In this document: positions 57,308 to 64,000 of the stretch, in pieces
How positions within the stretch are numbered: position 1 is the first letter of the stretch
Layout: each line of letters begins with the position of its first letter
Source: Streptomyces sp. NBC_01262
GTDB taxonomy: Bacteria > Actinomycetota > Actinomycetes > Streptomycetales > Streptomycetaceae
Length of the DNA stretch: 64,000 nt
Assembly (NCBI RefSeq): GCF_036226365.1
Contig: NZ_CP108462.1
Location: 7,410,501 to 7,474,500 of the forward strand
Direction: 5' to 3'
Translations under genes and position numbers: made by a program
The notes under the pieces: model-generated
Database searches by the model: none
What the model was told of the DNA's origin: nothing
Seen by the model: the letters and a program-made list of their open reading frames with translations, nothing else

Positions 57308-58321
57308 TCAGTGCCGGACAGTCACTACGAGCTTGCCGAAGTGATCGTTGGACTCCATGCGGCGGTGGGCCTCGGCGACCAGCTCCAGGCCGTCGTAGAC
57401 GTGGTCGATCACGGGCTTGAAGGAGCCGGAGCGCAGGCCGGCGTTGACGAAGTGGACGGTGCGGCGGCGGACCCCGGCGTCGGCCATGAGGGCCATGTTG
57501 GCGTAGGTGTGGACGGTCTGAGGCCAGTTGCGGGGGATGAGGGCGCGGTCGGGATTGAGCCAGCCGTAGACGGTGATGGATCCGCCCGGGACGAGGGCCG
57601 CGGCGACCTCCTCCAGCGCCGGGCCGCCGACGGAGTCGAAGGCGAGGTCGGCGCCGCGGCCGTCGGTGACGGCCTGGATCCGCTTGACGAGGTCGCCCTC
57701 GTCGAGGGCGATGACGTGGGCGGCGCCCGCGTCGAGGAGCCGTTGCCGCTTGGCGGCGGTGCGGGTGGTGACGACGGGGATCGCGCCGAGGTGGTTGGCC
57801 ACCTGGATGGCGGCCAGGCTGACGGCGCTGGAGCCGGCCGTGATGAGCACCGTGTCGCCCGGGCGCATCCCGGCGGTCTCGATGAGGGCTCCGTAGGCCG
57901 TTGAGTAGGTCAGCCAGACCGAGGTGCCGGTCACCGCGTCGATGCCGCCGGTGCGGTGGACCAGGTCGGCGGCGGAAAGGACGGCGTGCTCGCCGTGGAC
58001 GCCGTACGCGGACAGCTCCGGCACCCGGAAGGTGCTGACCGGATCGCCGGGGGCGAAGTCCGGCACGCCTTCGCCGACCGATTCGACCACCCCGGCCGCC
58101 TCGTAGCCGTTGCGGGAGACGGGAAGGGTCGGCTGGTAGTAGTAGGCGCCGGCGCGGAAGAGGACTTCGGCGCGGTTGAGGCCGAACGCGTCGACACGGA
58201 TGCGGACTTCGCCCGGGCCGGGCCCGCCGAGGTCGAGCTCGCCGATCCTGAGGACTTCAGGGCCTCCGATCTCGTCGAAGAGCACCATTTTGGACATGGG
58301 CGTGGACATGGTTGAGGACAT
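57308..58321 (-). CDS. Zinc-independent MDR-family oxidoreductase (quinone reductase-like)
   Basis: 337 residues from ATG 58321, chosen for GGGAG 8 bases upstream; later ATGs (MSTPMSKM) are possible. N-terminal GroES-like domain with GPGEVRIRVDAFGLNRAEVLFRAGAYY; no zinc-ligand Cys/His cluster. NADPH-binding domain AGSSAVSLAAIQVANHLGAIPVVTTRT; FDSVGGPALEEVAAALVPGGSITVYG. Divergent from an HxlR-type regulator that probably controls it. Substrate likely a quinone or reactive carbonyl. Confidence 0.92.
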   Translation of the reverse strand: MSSTMSTPMSKMVLFDEIGGPEVLRIGELDLGGPGPGEVRIRVDAFGLNRAEVLFRAGAYYYQPTLPVSRNGYEAAGVVESVGEGVPDFAPGDPVSTFRVPELSAYGVHGEHAVLSAADLVHRTGGIDAVTGTSVWLTYSTAYGALIETAGMRPGDTVLITAGSSAVSLAAIQVANHLGAIPVVTTRTAAKRQRLLDAGAAHVIALDEGDLVKRIQAVTDGRGADLAFDSVGGPALEEVAAALVPGGSITVYGWLNPDRALIPRNWPQTVHTYANMALMADAGVRRRTVHFVNAGLRSGSFKPVIDHVYDGLELVAEAHRRMESNDHFGKLVVTVRH

Positions 58322-58330
58322 GCGTGAACT

Positions 58331-58375
58331 CCCGTAAGTATCGACAAGTGCCCTTGGGGCACGTCTTGTTACGGG
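58331..58375. promoter_or_regulatory. Candidate HxlR operator
   Basis: In the 99-base divergent region: GTGCCC (58348-58353) / GGGCAC (58357-58362) and, offset, CCCGTAA (58331-58337) / TTACGGG (58369-58375), plus ACAAG/CTTGT. The pairs do not share one centre, so which is the true operator is unclear. Confidence 0.4.
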
Positions 58376-58420
58376 GTCCATCCTCCGAGAACATGACGAC
58401 CGGCGTAAGGAGGCACTTTC

Positions 58421-58819
58421 ATGTCCCAGGGGAACACCGCTGTACCTGACATACCGGACCCGTTCATCCACGAGGTCGCCTGCCCGATCCGCGACATCCT
58501 CGACCGCGTCGGGAACAAGTGGAGCGTGCAGATCATCCTGGCCGTCATCCAACGGCCCGTCCGCTTCACGGAGTTGGAACGCGGAATACCCGGCATCAGC
58601 CGCCGCATGCTGACCCTCACGCTGCGCAGTCTGGAGCGCGACGGCCTGCTGGTCCGTACCGTCTTCCCGACCGTCCCGCCCAAGGTCGAGTACACGGCCA
58701 CCGACATCGCACGCGAGCTGTACGAACCGCTGGAGGCGATGGCCGTCTGGGCCCGCCGTCACCGCGGCACGATCGACACGGCCCGGGTGACGTACGACGA
58801 ACGGGCCGCCCGGGACTGA
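58421..58819 (+). CDS. HxlR-family winged-helix regulator
   Basis: 132 residues. Signature CPIRDILDRVGNKWSVQIILAVIQRPVRFTELERGIPGISRRMLTLTLRSLERDGLL, with the redox-sensitive-type Cys (C21) near the N-terminus as in HypR/QorR-like members. Good ribosome-binding sequence AAGGAGGC. Divergent from the MDR oxidoreductase; such pairs (QorR-like) respond to thiol-reactive quinones or aldehydes. The single-Cys sensing role is inferred. Confidence 0.92.
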   Translation: MSQGNTAVPDIPDPFIHEVACPIRDILDRVGNKWSVQIILAVIQRPVRFTELERGIPGISRRMLTLTLRSLERDGLLVRTVFPTVPPKVEYTATDIARELYEPLEAMAVWARRHRGTIDTARVTYDERAARD

Positions 58820-58856
58820 TCTCCCGGGCGGCCCCGCCTCAGCGGCGGACCCTGCC

Positions 58857-59525
58857 TCAGTTCACGAAGACCGAGGGGCTGCCGGACTGGGTGGTGTCGG
58901 TGACCGGGGCGTACTTGGCGGTGAAGTAGCCGGCGCTGAAGCAGAGCGAGGAGCCGGAGTACTTGGTGAACGGCTGGGCGGTGAAGGCGATGCTGTTGTC
59001 GGTGTTGCTGGCGGTGCCCGTGATGCTGCTGGCCTGGTACACGCAGGTGATGGTGCCCAGCAGGGTGCTCAGGACGACGGTGGTCTGGATGGGCGTGGAG
59101 GAGCTGGCGGGGGTCACGGTGACGACGCCGTCGGAGGTCACGGTCGTGACGTAGGGCAGGTTGTTGACCGTGACGCTGTTGACGCTGAGCGTGCCGAGCA
59201 CATTGCTGGTGCAGCCGGAGAAGGTGTGGGCGGTCACGGACTCCGTGGCGGTCCCGGAGGAGGCCGGGTTGTCGGTGACGGCGGCGGTGAACTGCGAGGT
59301 GGTGCAGCTGACGCCGCTGGTGCCGGTGGCGCTGGAGTAGAGCGTCGCGGTGGTGCCACTGGACAGGGGTGCGGTGAGCACGTCGCCCACGGCGACGGCG
59401 GTACCCGCGGCGCTGCCGGTGGTCAGGACGTTGGTGTCCTGGGCGGCGGCGGAGGCGGGGAGGACGGGCAGGAGGGACAGCGCGGCCACGGTGGTGGCAA
59501 GGGCGAGAGCGGTGCGGTTGCGCAT
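58857..59525 (-). CDS. Secreted Ser/Thr-rich protein of unknown function
   Basis: 222 residues from ATG 59525: MRNRTALALATTVAALSLLPVLPASAAA, a Sec signal cleaved after ASA. The mature chain is Thr/Ser/Val-rich and likely beta (TNVLTTGSAAGTAVAVGDVLTAPL, CTTSQFTAAVTDNP, LLGTITCVYQASSITGTA), with four Cys. Similar secreted proteins accompany DUF6230/DUF6114 genes in streptomycetes (from memory), and such a pair lies 1.4 kb away. The frame upstream to 59645 is not conserved. Confidence 0.85.
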   Translation of the reverse strand: MRNRTALALATTVAALSLLPVLPASAAAQDTNVLTTGSAAGTAVAVGDVLTAPLSSGTTATLYSSATGTSGVSCTTSQFTAAVTDNPASSGTATESVTAHTFSGCTSNVLGTLSVNSVTVNNLPYVTTVTSDGVVTVTPASSSTPIQTTVVLSTLLGTITCVYQASSITGTASNTDNSIAFTAQPFTKYSGSSLCFSAGYFTAKYAPVTDTTQSGSPSVFVN

Positions 59526-59907
59526 GCGGGTGTACCTCTTCCGGAGGCGAGGGTGAGCTTGGGGGTGTGTACGCCGCCGGCCTGTGGCGCCTTCTCCGTA
59601 CGCGACGGACCGGCGGCGGGCGATTCCGGGCAGGGCGCCGCGCACCTACGTGCTGAGCGGCACGAGGGGGGAATGGGGCGCGGGTGGGGGTGTTGCGGGG
59701 GGTGGCCCAGCCCGGAAAAACTTCATTGCACGTGCTCCTCAGAACGCGAAGGTGCCGGGAGGATGGCGTGCAGAGTGCAGAGGGTGCAGAGAGTGCGGAT
59801 GGTGCTGAGCGGTTTTCAGGTCCGGCGCCACGGACTCTCGTAGAAAACCTGTGAAGGTTGTAAACCTGTTAGGTATTCAGCGTCAAGGACTCGGAAGGAA
59901 GTTCGAC
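59526..59907. other. Non-coding divergent region
   Basis: 382 bases between the secreted-protein gene and the TetR gene. I see no convincing coding frame. The plus-strand end carries GGAAGGAAG 6 bases before ATG 59908. A lower-GC patch around 59840-59880 (GTAGAAAACCTGTGAAGGTTGTAAACCTG, with two AACCTGT repeats) probably holds the TetR gene promoter. Confidence 0.4.
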
Positions 59908-60717
59908 ATGAGTATCTTGCTTCCCGGTACCCGGACCGGCCGCGAACCGGAGCGCTCCATCAGGCGCGGACCGCGTCGCCTGCCGGCCGAGGTGGTGGCC
60001 GCGACGCAACGCGATCGGCTGCTCGACGGGATCGTCCGTACGGTCGCGCACAACGGGTACGCCAGGGCCCGGATCAGCGATATCTGCCAGGCGGCCGGGG
60101 TCACCCGGCCGGTCTTCTACGAGCAGTTCGAGGGCAAGGAAGACGCCTTTCTCGCAGCTCACCGGCATGGCACCTCGCTGGTCGTGGCCTCGATGGAGGC
60201 GGCCTTCGCGGCGGCCCCGGACTGGCCGTCGGGCATCAGGAGCGCGCTCGGCACCCTGCTGGGGATCCTGGCCGAGGCACCCGCGTTCGCCACGATGGCG
60301 GTGGTCGAGATCGACGCGGTGGGCGCGGCCGGGCGGGCCGAGCGGGAGGCGCTGTTGGCCAGGTTCCGGCCATTCTTCACGCCGGAGGTCCCTTCGCTGG
60401 TGCCGCACACCGAGCTGGTGGATGTGGTAGTGGGCGGGGTCTACGCGAGCATCTACCGGCGGATCGACGCAGGCCGGGTCGCCGAGCTGCCCGAACTGCT
60501 GCCCACGCTCAGCTATTTCGTCATGGCGCCCTTCCTCGGCCCGGACGGACCGGGTGGAGCAGCCGCCCGGGCGTCGGAGCCGGTGCGGGCGGTGATCGCC
60601 TCCGCGCCGCCGTGCCTGACCGGATTCGCAGGTCCGGCCCTTGATCGTCACGAAACCGATGCGCCGTCAACACCGGGTTCTCACAAGCCACTTGACCCGA
60701 CCACTACCCCGGAGTAG
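59908..60717 (+). CDS. TetR-family regulator
   Basis: 269 residues from ATG 59908 (MSILLPGTRTGREPERSIRRGPRRLPAEVVAATQRDRLLDG), preceded by GGAAGGAAG; the frame is open to 59851 without a start site. Helix-turn-helix: RISDICQAAGVTRPVFYEQFEGKEDAFLAAH. A long Pro/Ala-rich C-terminal tail (LGPDGPGGAAARASEPV...TDAPSTPGSHKPL) is unusual. Lies 160 bases upstream of the DUF6230-DUF6114 pair and may regulate it. Confidence 0.9.
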   Translation: MSILLPGTRTGREPERSIRRGPRRLPAEVVAATQRDRLLDGIVRTVAHNGYARARISDICQAAGVTRPVFYEQFEGKEDAFLAAHRHGTSLVVASMEAAFAAAPDWPSGIRSALGTLLGILAEAPAFATMAVVEIDAVGAAGRAEREALLARFRPFFTPEVPSLVPHTELVDVVVGGVYASIYRRIDAGRVAELPELLPTLSYFVMAPFLGPDGPGGAAARASEPVRAVIASAPPCLTGFAGPALDRHETDAPSTPGSHKPLDPTTTPE

Positions 60718-60880
60718 CTTCGCCACCGGCTACAGCGACGTGCCACGGGAAAGCCCTTGTCTCCGCCGGGAAGTCATGGGTCAAGCGCGCGCCGCTCGAC
60801 CGCTGTCCGCGCCAGGACAACGTGCCAGAGAACCATGCGAAATCTTTGTTCCGCGTTCGTCACGTTTCCTTGGAGCTGTC

Positions 60881-61516
60881 ATGAGCACGCCCGAAAGCAT
60901 GCCCGAAGAAATCACCACGCCATCCAGACGCGGGCGGGTACGCCTGCGCCGGGCCGCCGTACTGGCCGTACCCGCCGGCCTGCTCGGCGCGACCATGATG
61001 GTCCTCACCGCGCAGGGCGTGCTCGCCGCCCAGCTCTCCATCTCCGGCATGCCGTTCACGGTCACCGCGGACAAGCTGGAAGGCGAGGGCTTCCAGCAGT
61101 ACGGCAAGCTGGACAGCATGATCGACGGCAGCCCGAACGCGGGCAACACCGGCGGTCAGGTGCTGGTCGTGGTCTCCGCGATCAAGAAGGCCAAGCTCAC
61201 CAACCTGTGCCAGAGCGTCGACCTCGGCGGCACCAACCTGCTGATCAGGGCGGGCCGCGGGAGCACCAAGGTGGAAGCCACCACGCTCGCCACCGACTCC
61301 ACCATCGTCCAGGGCGACGCGTCGTTCGGGAACATCGAGATCGGCAACGACGCCAGCACCCTCACCAAGGGTGGCGTCCCGGGCGCGCCGGGCGTCTTCG
61401 GTCAGCAGGCGGACACGGTCACCATCAACAACCTGCGGCAGACCAACTACGCCACCACGGCCGCGACCTTCACGCTGCCGGGCCTCACCCTCAGCTTCAG
61501 CGACAATGGCTGCTGA
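60881..61516 (+). CDS. DUF6230 family exported/membrane protein
   Basis: 211 residues from ATG 60881. After a basic leader (RRGRVRLRRAAVLAVPAGLLGATMMVLTAQGVLAAQLSISGMPF) with one hydrophobic segment comes a beta-rich domain (FTVTADKLEGEGFQQYGKLDSM, LVVVSAIKKAKLTNLCQSVDL, ADTVTINNLRQTNYATTAATFTLPGLTLSFSDNGC). The family is sometimes labelled cholesterol esterase, without support. Its stop overlaps the start of the DUF6114 gene by 11 bases. Likely surface-exposed; function unknown. Confidence 0.88.
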   Translation: MSTPESMPEEITTPSRRGRVRLRRAAVLAVPAGLLGATMMVLTAQGVLAAQLSISGMPFTVTADKLEGEGFQQYGKLDSMIDGSPNAGNTGGQVLVVVSAIKKAKLTNLCQSVDLGGTNLLIRAGRGSTKVEATTLATDSTIVQGDASFGNIEIGNDASTLTKGGVPGAPGVFGQQADTVTINNLRQTNYATTAATFTLPGLTLSFSDNGC

Positions 61517-61946
61517 TCATCCCAACCGCTTCGCCGCATGGCGCGGAGGCCGTCCCTTCTGGGGCGGCCTCCTGGTCACCCTCGGCGGCGGTGAGATCAT
61601 CCTGACCGAGTGGGCCCCGCTCGGCATCGTCCTGCACCTGGGCCTGATGGGCCTGGCCGGCTACCTGCTGCCCGCGCTCATCTTCGTCTGCGGTGTGCTG
61701 ATCATCTACAACCCCACCCAGCGGCTGTTCTACGGCGTCGTGAGCTGCCTGCTCACCCTCGGCACCTGGATCACGTCCAACCTCGGCGGCTTCGTCATCG
61801 GGATGCTGCTCGGCATCGTCGGCAGTGCCCTCACCGTCGGCTGGATGCCCGAGCAGGAGCCCCGGCGCAAGCTCTTCCGCCGTGGCGGCAAGCCCGCCGG
61901 TCCCGATTTCGACTCGGCCATCGAGGGGACTATCCGAAGGTCCTGA
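61506..61946 (+). CDS. DUF6114 family membrane protein
   Basis: 146 residues: RFAAWRGGRPFWGGLLVTLGGGEIILTEWAPLGIVLHLGLMGLAGYLLPALIFVCGVLIIYNP, FYGVVSCLLTLGTWITSNLGGFVIGMLLGIVGSALTVGWMPEQEP. Four hydrophobic helices, cytoplasmic tails rich in Arg. The first 11 bases lie inside the DUF6230 gene, so the pair is translationally coupled and probably forms a complex. The 3' end overlaps the convergent large gene by 17 bases. Confidence 0.9.
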   Translation: MAADHPNRFAAWRGGRPFWGGLLVTLGGGEIILTEWAPLGIVLHLGLMGLAGYLLPALIFVCGVLIIYNPTQRLFYGVVSCLLTLGTWITSNLGGFVIGMLLGIVGSALTVGWMPEQEPRRKLFRRGGKPAGPDFDSAIEGTIRRS

Positions 61947-63834
61947 CCGTCCCGCCCGACTCCAGTACGCCCGCCAGCTCCGCCCGGGCGCCCTGCTCGG
62001 CCGGGGCCGCCAGCGTGCTGCCGTCGGTTGTCGCCCGTACGCCGCCCGTGGCCTGGATCTGCGCCACGTCGGGACTCCCGGCGGCGAGCAGATACCAGTG
62101 CCCGGCCGACGACTTCCACAGCACGCCCGCCAGCACCCTGGGCACGTACACCCCGCACGCCCCGGTGCCGGAGCCGCTGCTCCCCACCGCCGTCGCCGGG
62201 CTGGTCGGCGACGCGGCCGGCGGCATGAACAGGGCCAGGGCCCGGCCCTCGCCCCGCCAGGTCTCGGACCGCGTGCACACCCAGTCGGCGGTGCCGTTGG
62301 ACTCGGGCAGCCGCTGGCGCGCGTACTCCCAGTTGTTGACCTGCCGTACGCCCTGCCCGCCCATCGTGCCCAGGTGGCAGGCCGTACGCGCCCAGCTCGC
62401 CAGCCCCCTGGGGCCGGTGGCCTCGCCGGGAGCGTCCGATCCGGACGGCTGGTAGGTGAGGTGGACCGGCAGCAGATCGCCGAGGTCGGTGAAGAGGAAC
62501 GGCTGCCGTTTCCCGAGCCGCGCCGAGGCCTGGAGCTGCAGCGCCGGCCACGAACCGCCGCACACCCCGTCGGTGCTGTCGGCGCCCGGCATCCGCATCG
62601 GCCCGGTCACCCCGTCCGCCGCCCGCGTCAGCGGCTGTGTGCCAGCGACCGGGCCCAGCAGATTGCGGGACCGCGCCTCGCTCACCCAAGGGGCGGTCAG
62701 GAAACGCGTGTTGCCGTCGGTGCGGCCGATCACCACGGCCGCCGTCGTCAGGCCCGCGCCGTCCACCCGCGCGAAGTCCAGGGCGGCCGCGCCCTCGCCG
62801 CCGCGCGGCTCCGCGTACCGGACGACCCGCATCCCGTCGTACATCAGCACCACGGCCGCCTGGTCCACCTCGCCCGCGTAGAGCAGTTGCGGCTGCTGCG
62901 CCGGCAGGCTCTTCGACGTGCCCTTCGTCGCCGACACCGTCACCCGCGCGCCCGGATCCGCCCACACGGCCAGCGCCCGCCGCAGCAGGGCGGTGTCCTT
63001 CGTACGGCTGCCGCGCGCCGGCCAGGCCGTGAAGTCCAGCCGCGAAGCGTCCGTCCAGGCGGAGGCCCTGACGCGTACGAGCTTCGCCGGGTCCAGGAAG
63101 CTCCCCGACCCCGCGTACGACGACCCCGGCGAGCCGCCCGCCGCGTAAGGCTCCGGCGAGCCGCCGCCCAGGGTCCCGATCAGCGCGGCCGTGATCGCCA
63201 GTGCCCCGGCCGCGATCAGCCCCGCCTTGACGTGCTGGCGCCTGCGCAGCAGATCGTCCGGCCGCGCCTGAACGGTGCACGGATCGAACTCGCCCGCATG
63301 GATGAGCCCTTGCGGCACCGCCTCCGCCGCCTGCACCGCCCCGCGCGGGTCCTCCACCGCCAGCGCCACGAGCAGCCCCCGCACCTCCCGGCCGTCCAGA
63401 CCCTCCAGCTCCCGCAGCACACAGGCGGCCCGCGCCGCCGCCCCCAGCTCCGCCAGCGCCCGGTCCACCCCGGCCTCGTCCGCCCCGCCCGCCTTCGGGT
63501 GCAGCCGCAGCCCCCACACATACGGGGGCAGCACCGCCGCCCGCCACTTCTTCGCCCGTTCCCCGCCGAACTCCAGGACCCCGCGCAGCACTTCCTCCCG
63601 TACCAGCTCGTACGCCCCCTCCGCCGCCCGCCGCGAGCGCGGCAGCGCGGCCTGCACGAGCGAGTGCGCCGTGAGCACCCGTCGGTGCCGGCCCAGCGAC
63701 ACGGGCAGCGCAAGATAAGCCAGCCGCACCAGGCGGCGGTAGTTCTCGACGAGGGCGGCCTCGGCCTCTTCGACCTCGACCACAACGGGCGCGCCGTGCG
63801 GCGGGCGGGTGGCTGTCGCCTGCTTGGAGTCCAC
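61930..63834 (-). CDS. Large single-TM protein with sigma-like N-terminal domain
   Basis: 634 residues, start GTG 63834 (VDSKQATATRPPHGAP). Residues about 27-190 are helical and resemble ECF sigma regions (ENYRRLVRLAYLALPVSLGRHRRVLTAHSLVQAALPRSRR; RAACVLRELEGLDGREVRGLLVALAV). One membrane helix follows (HVKAGLIAAGALAITAALIGTLGG, about 205-226). The outer part of about 400 residues is Gly/Ser/Pro-rich and has repeated beta-type segments (FLFTDLGDLLPVHLTYQ, SAGHWYLLAAGSPDVAQIQA). No sigma -10/-35 recognition motifs are convincing. Possible membrane-tethered regulator; function unknown. Confidence 0.8.
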   Translation of the reverse strand: MDSKQATATRPPHGAPVVVEVEEAEAALVENYRRLVRLAYLALPVSLGRHRRVLTAHSLVQAALPRSRRAAEGAYELVREEVLRGVLEFGGERAKKWRAAVLPPYVWGLRLHPKAGGADEAGVDRALAELGAAARAACVLRELEGLDGREVRGLLVALAVEDPRGAVQAAEAVPQGLIHAGEFDPCTVQARPDDLLRRRQHVKAGLIAAGALAITAALIGTLGGGSPEPYAAGGSPGSSYAGSGSFLDPAKLVRVRASAWTDASRLDFTAWPARGSRTKDTALLRRALAVWADPGARVTVSATKGTSKSLPAQQPQLLYAGEVDQAAVVLMYDGMRVVRYAEPRGGEGAAALDFARVDGAGLTTAAVVIGRTDGNTRFLTAPWVSEARSRNLLGPVAGTQPLTRAADGVTGPMRMPGADSTDGVCGGSWPALQLQASARLGKRQPFLFTDLGDLLPVHLTYQPSGSDAPGEATGPRGLASWARTACHLGTMGGQGVRQVNNWEYARQRLPESNGTADWVCTRSETWRGEGRALALFMPPAASPTSPATAVGSSGSGTGACGVYVPRVLAGVLWKSSAGHWYLLAAGSPDVAQIQATGGVRATTDGSTLAAPAEQGARAELAGVLESGGTVRTFG

Positions 63835-63903
63835 GTTCAGGGAAACGAGTGAATCCTGTGATGGTCACTCGGGCCGCCCGTCCGCGCTGACAGGATTGAG
63901 CCC

Positions 63904-64000
63904 ATGGGGAACCCTGTGGACGCGGAAGCGGAGCCGGACGAGCTGCGGCTGTATGTGGACGCCGGGGCCGACATCGGCCCGGAGAAGCTGGACCGCCTGG
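63904..64000 (+). CDS. Start of an unidentified protein (cut by window end)
   Basis: Open frame from ATG 63904 (MGNPVDAEAEPDELRLYVDA then GADIGPEKLDRL). 32 codons are visible. Acidic, no signal peptide. A LRLYVDxGxxxxPEKLDRL-type beginning is reminiscent of small effector-associated (EACC1-like) domains, but the match is too short to claim. Divergent from the sigma-like/TM protein gene 69 bases away. Confidence 0.55.
   Translation, partial: MGNPVDAEAEPDELRLYVDAGADIGPEKLDRL

Overview
High-GC DNA (GC-rich third positions, GTG starts, ATGA/TGATG gene overlaps, many TetR/LacI/XRE regulators, GlnE, large secreted amylolytic enzymes) typical of a Streptomyces chromosome. The order glnA2 - nadE - glnE - malR - malEFG - aglA - pullulanase, with panB on the far side, is what I remember (no search run) of the S. 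coelicolor core region around SCO2226-SCO2256. The window is therefore mostly conserved core with accessory pockets, not a mobile element. I found no tRNA, rRNA, transposase, phage module or CRISPR array.

Layout. 1-1750: DrrA/DrrB-type drug ABC exporter (permease cut by the window edge). 1857-3732: coupled lipoprotein - ECF sigma - anti-sigma operon. 3953-4867: panB with its own terminator. 5047-7274: DHA2 exporter plus TetR regulator with a perfect upstream operator. 7401-9773: membrane-anchored endonuclease/exonuclease/phosphatase and a DHA1 exporter. 9770-11488: NAD-dependent reductase divergent from TetR with a doubled operator. 11500-14290: accessory pocket with GNAT, the DUF397/XRE/ATPase trio, DUF427 and two gene stumps (MocR and VOC C-termini). 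14307-17331: MFS, MmyB-type regulator, alpha/beta hydrolase. 17336-22274: nadE, multicopper oxidase, glnA2. 22373-29479: VOC protein, secreted proteins, serine hydrolase, a second MmyB-type regulator with divergent SDR, tandem Mop protein, secreted phosphoesterase. 29628-35144: large PGRP-type amidase and glnE. 35162-35992: PAP2 enzyme.

36030-45084 is the maltose/maltodextrin locus: malR and an alpha-glucosidase on the minus strand, malE-malF-malG plus a second alpha-glucosidase and a second MalR-like LacI gene on the plus strand. 48495-56296 adds a secreted alpha-amylase with two starch-binding domains, divergent from a 1799-residue two-catalytic-domain amylase/pullulanase. Together these export starch-cleaving enzymes, take up the maltodextrins through MalEFG (no ATPase gene here; in Streptomyces the shared MsiK ATPase normally serves) and hydrolyse them inside. 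CTTGC/GCAAG motifs like MalR half-sites occur in both promoter regions and also at an apparently orphan promoter at 48430-48480. Between them lie a lipoprotein, a HAD protein and psuK-psuG (pseudouridine catabolism).

56373-64000: XRE antitoxin-like gene with a toxin stump, GNAT, zinc-less MDR oxidoreductase divergent from HxlR, a secreted protein, TetR, the coupled DUF6230/DUF6114 pair, a 634-residue sigma-like/TM/ectodomain protein, and a gene start cut by the window end.

No unmistakable new multi-gene system was found. The most interesting items are the duplicated glucosidase-LacI pairs around malEFG, the orphan mal-type promoter, the shared operator geometry of two MmyB-type regulators, and several C-terminal gene stumps.
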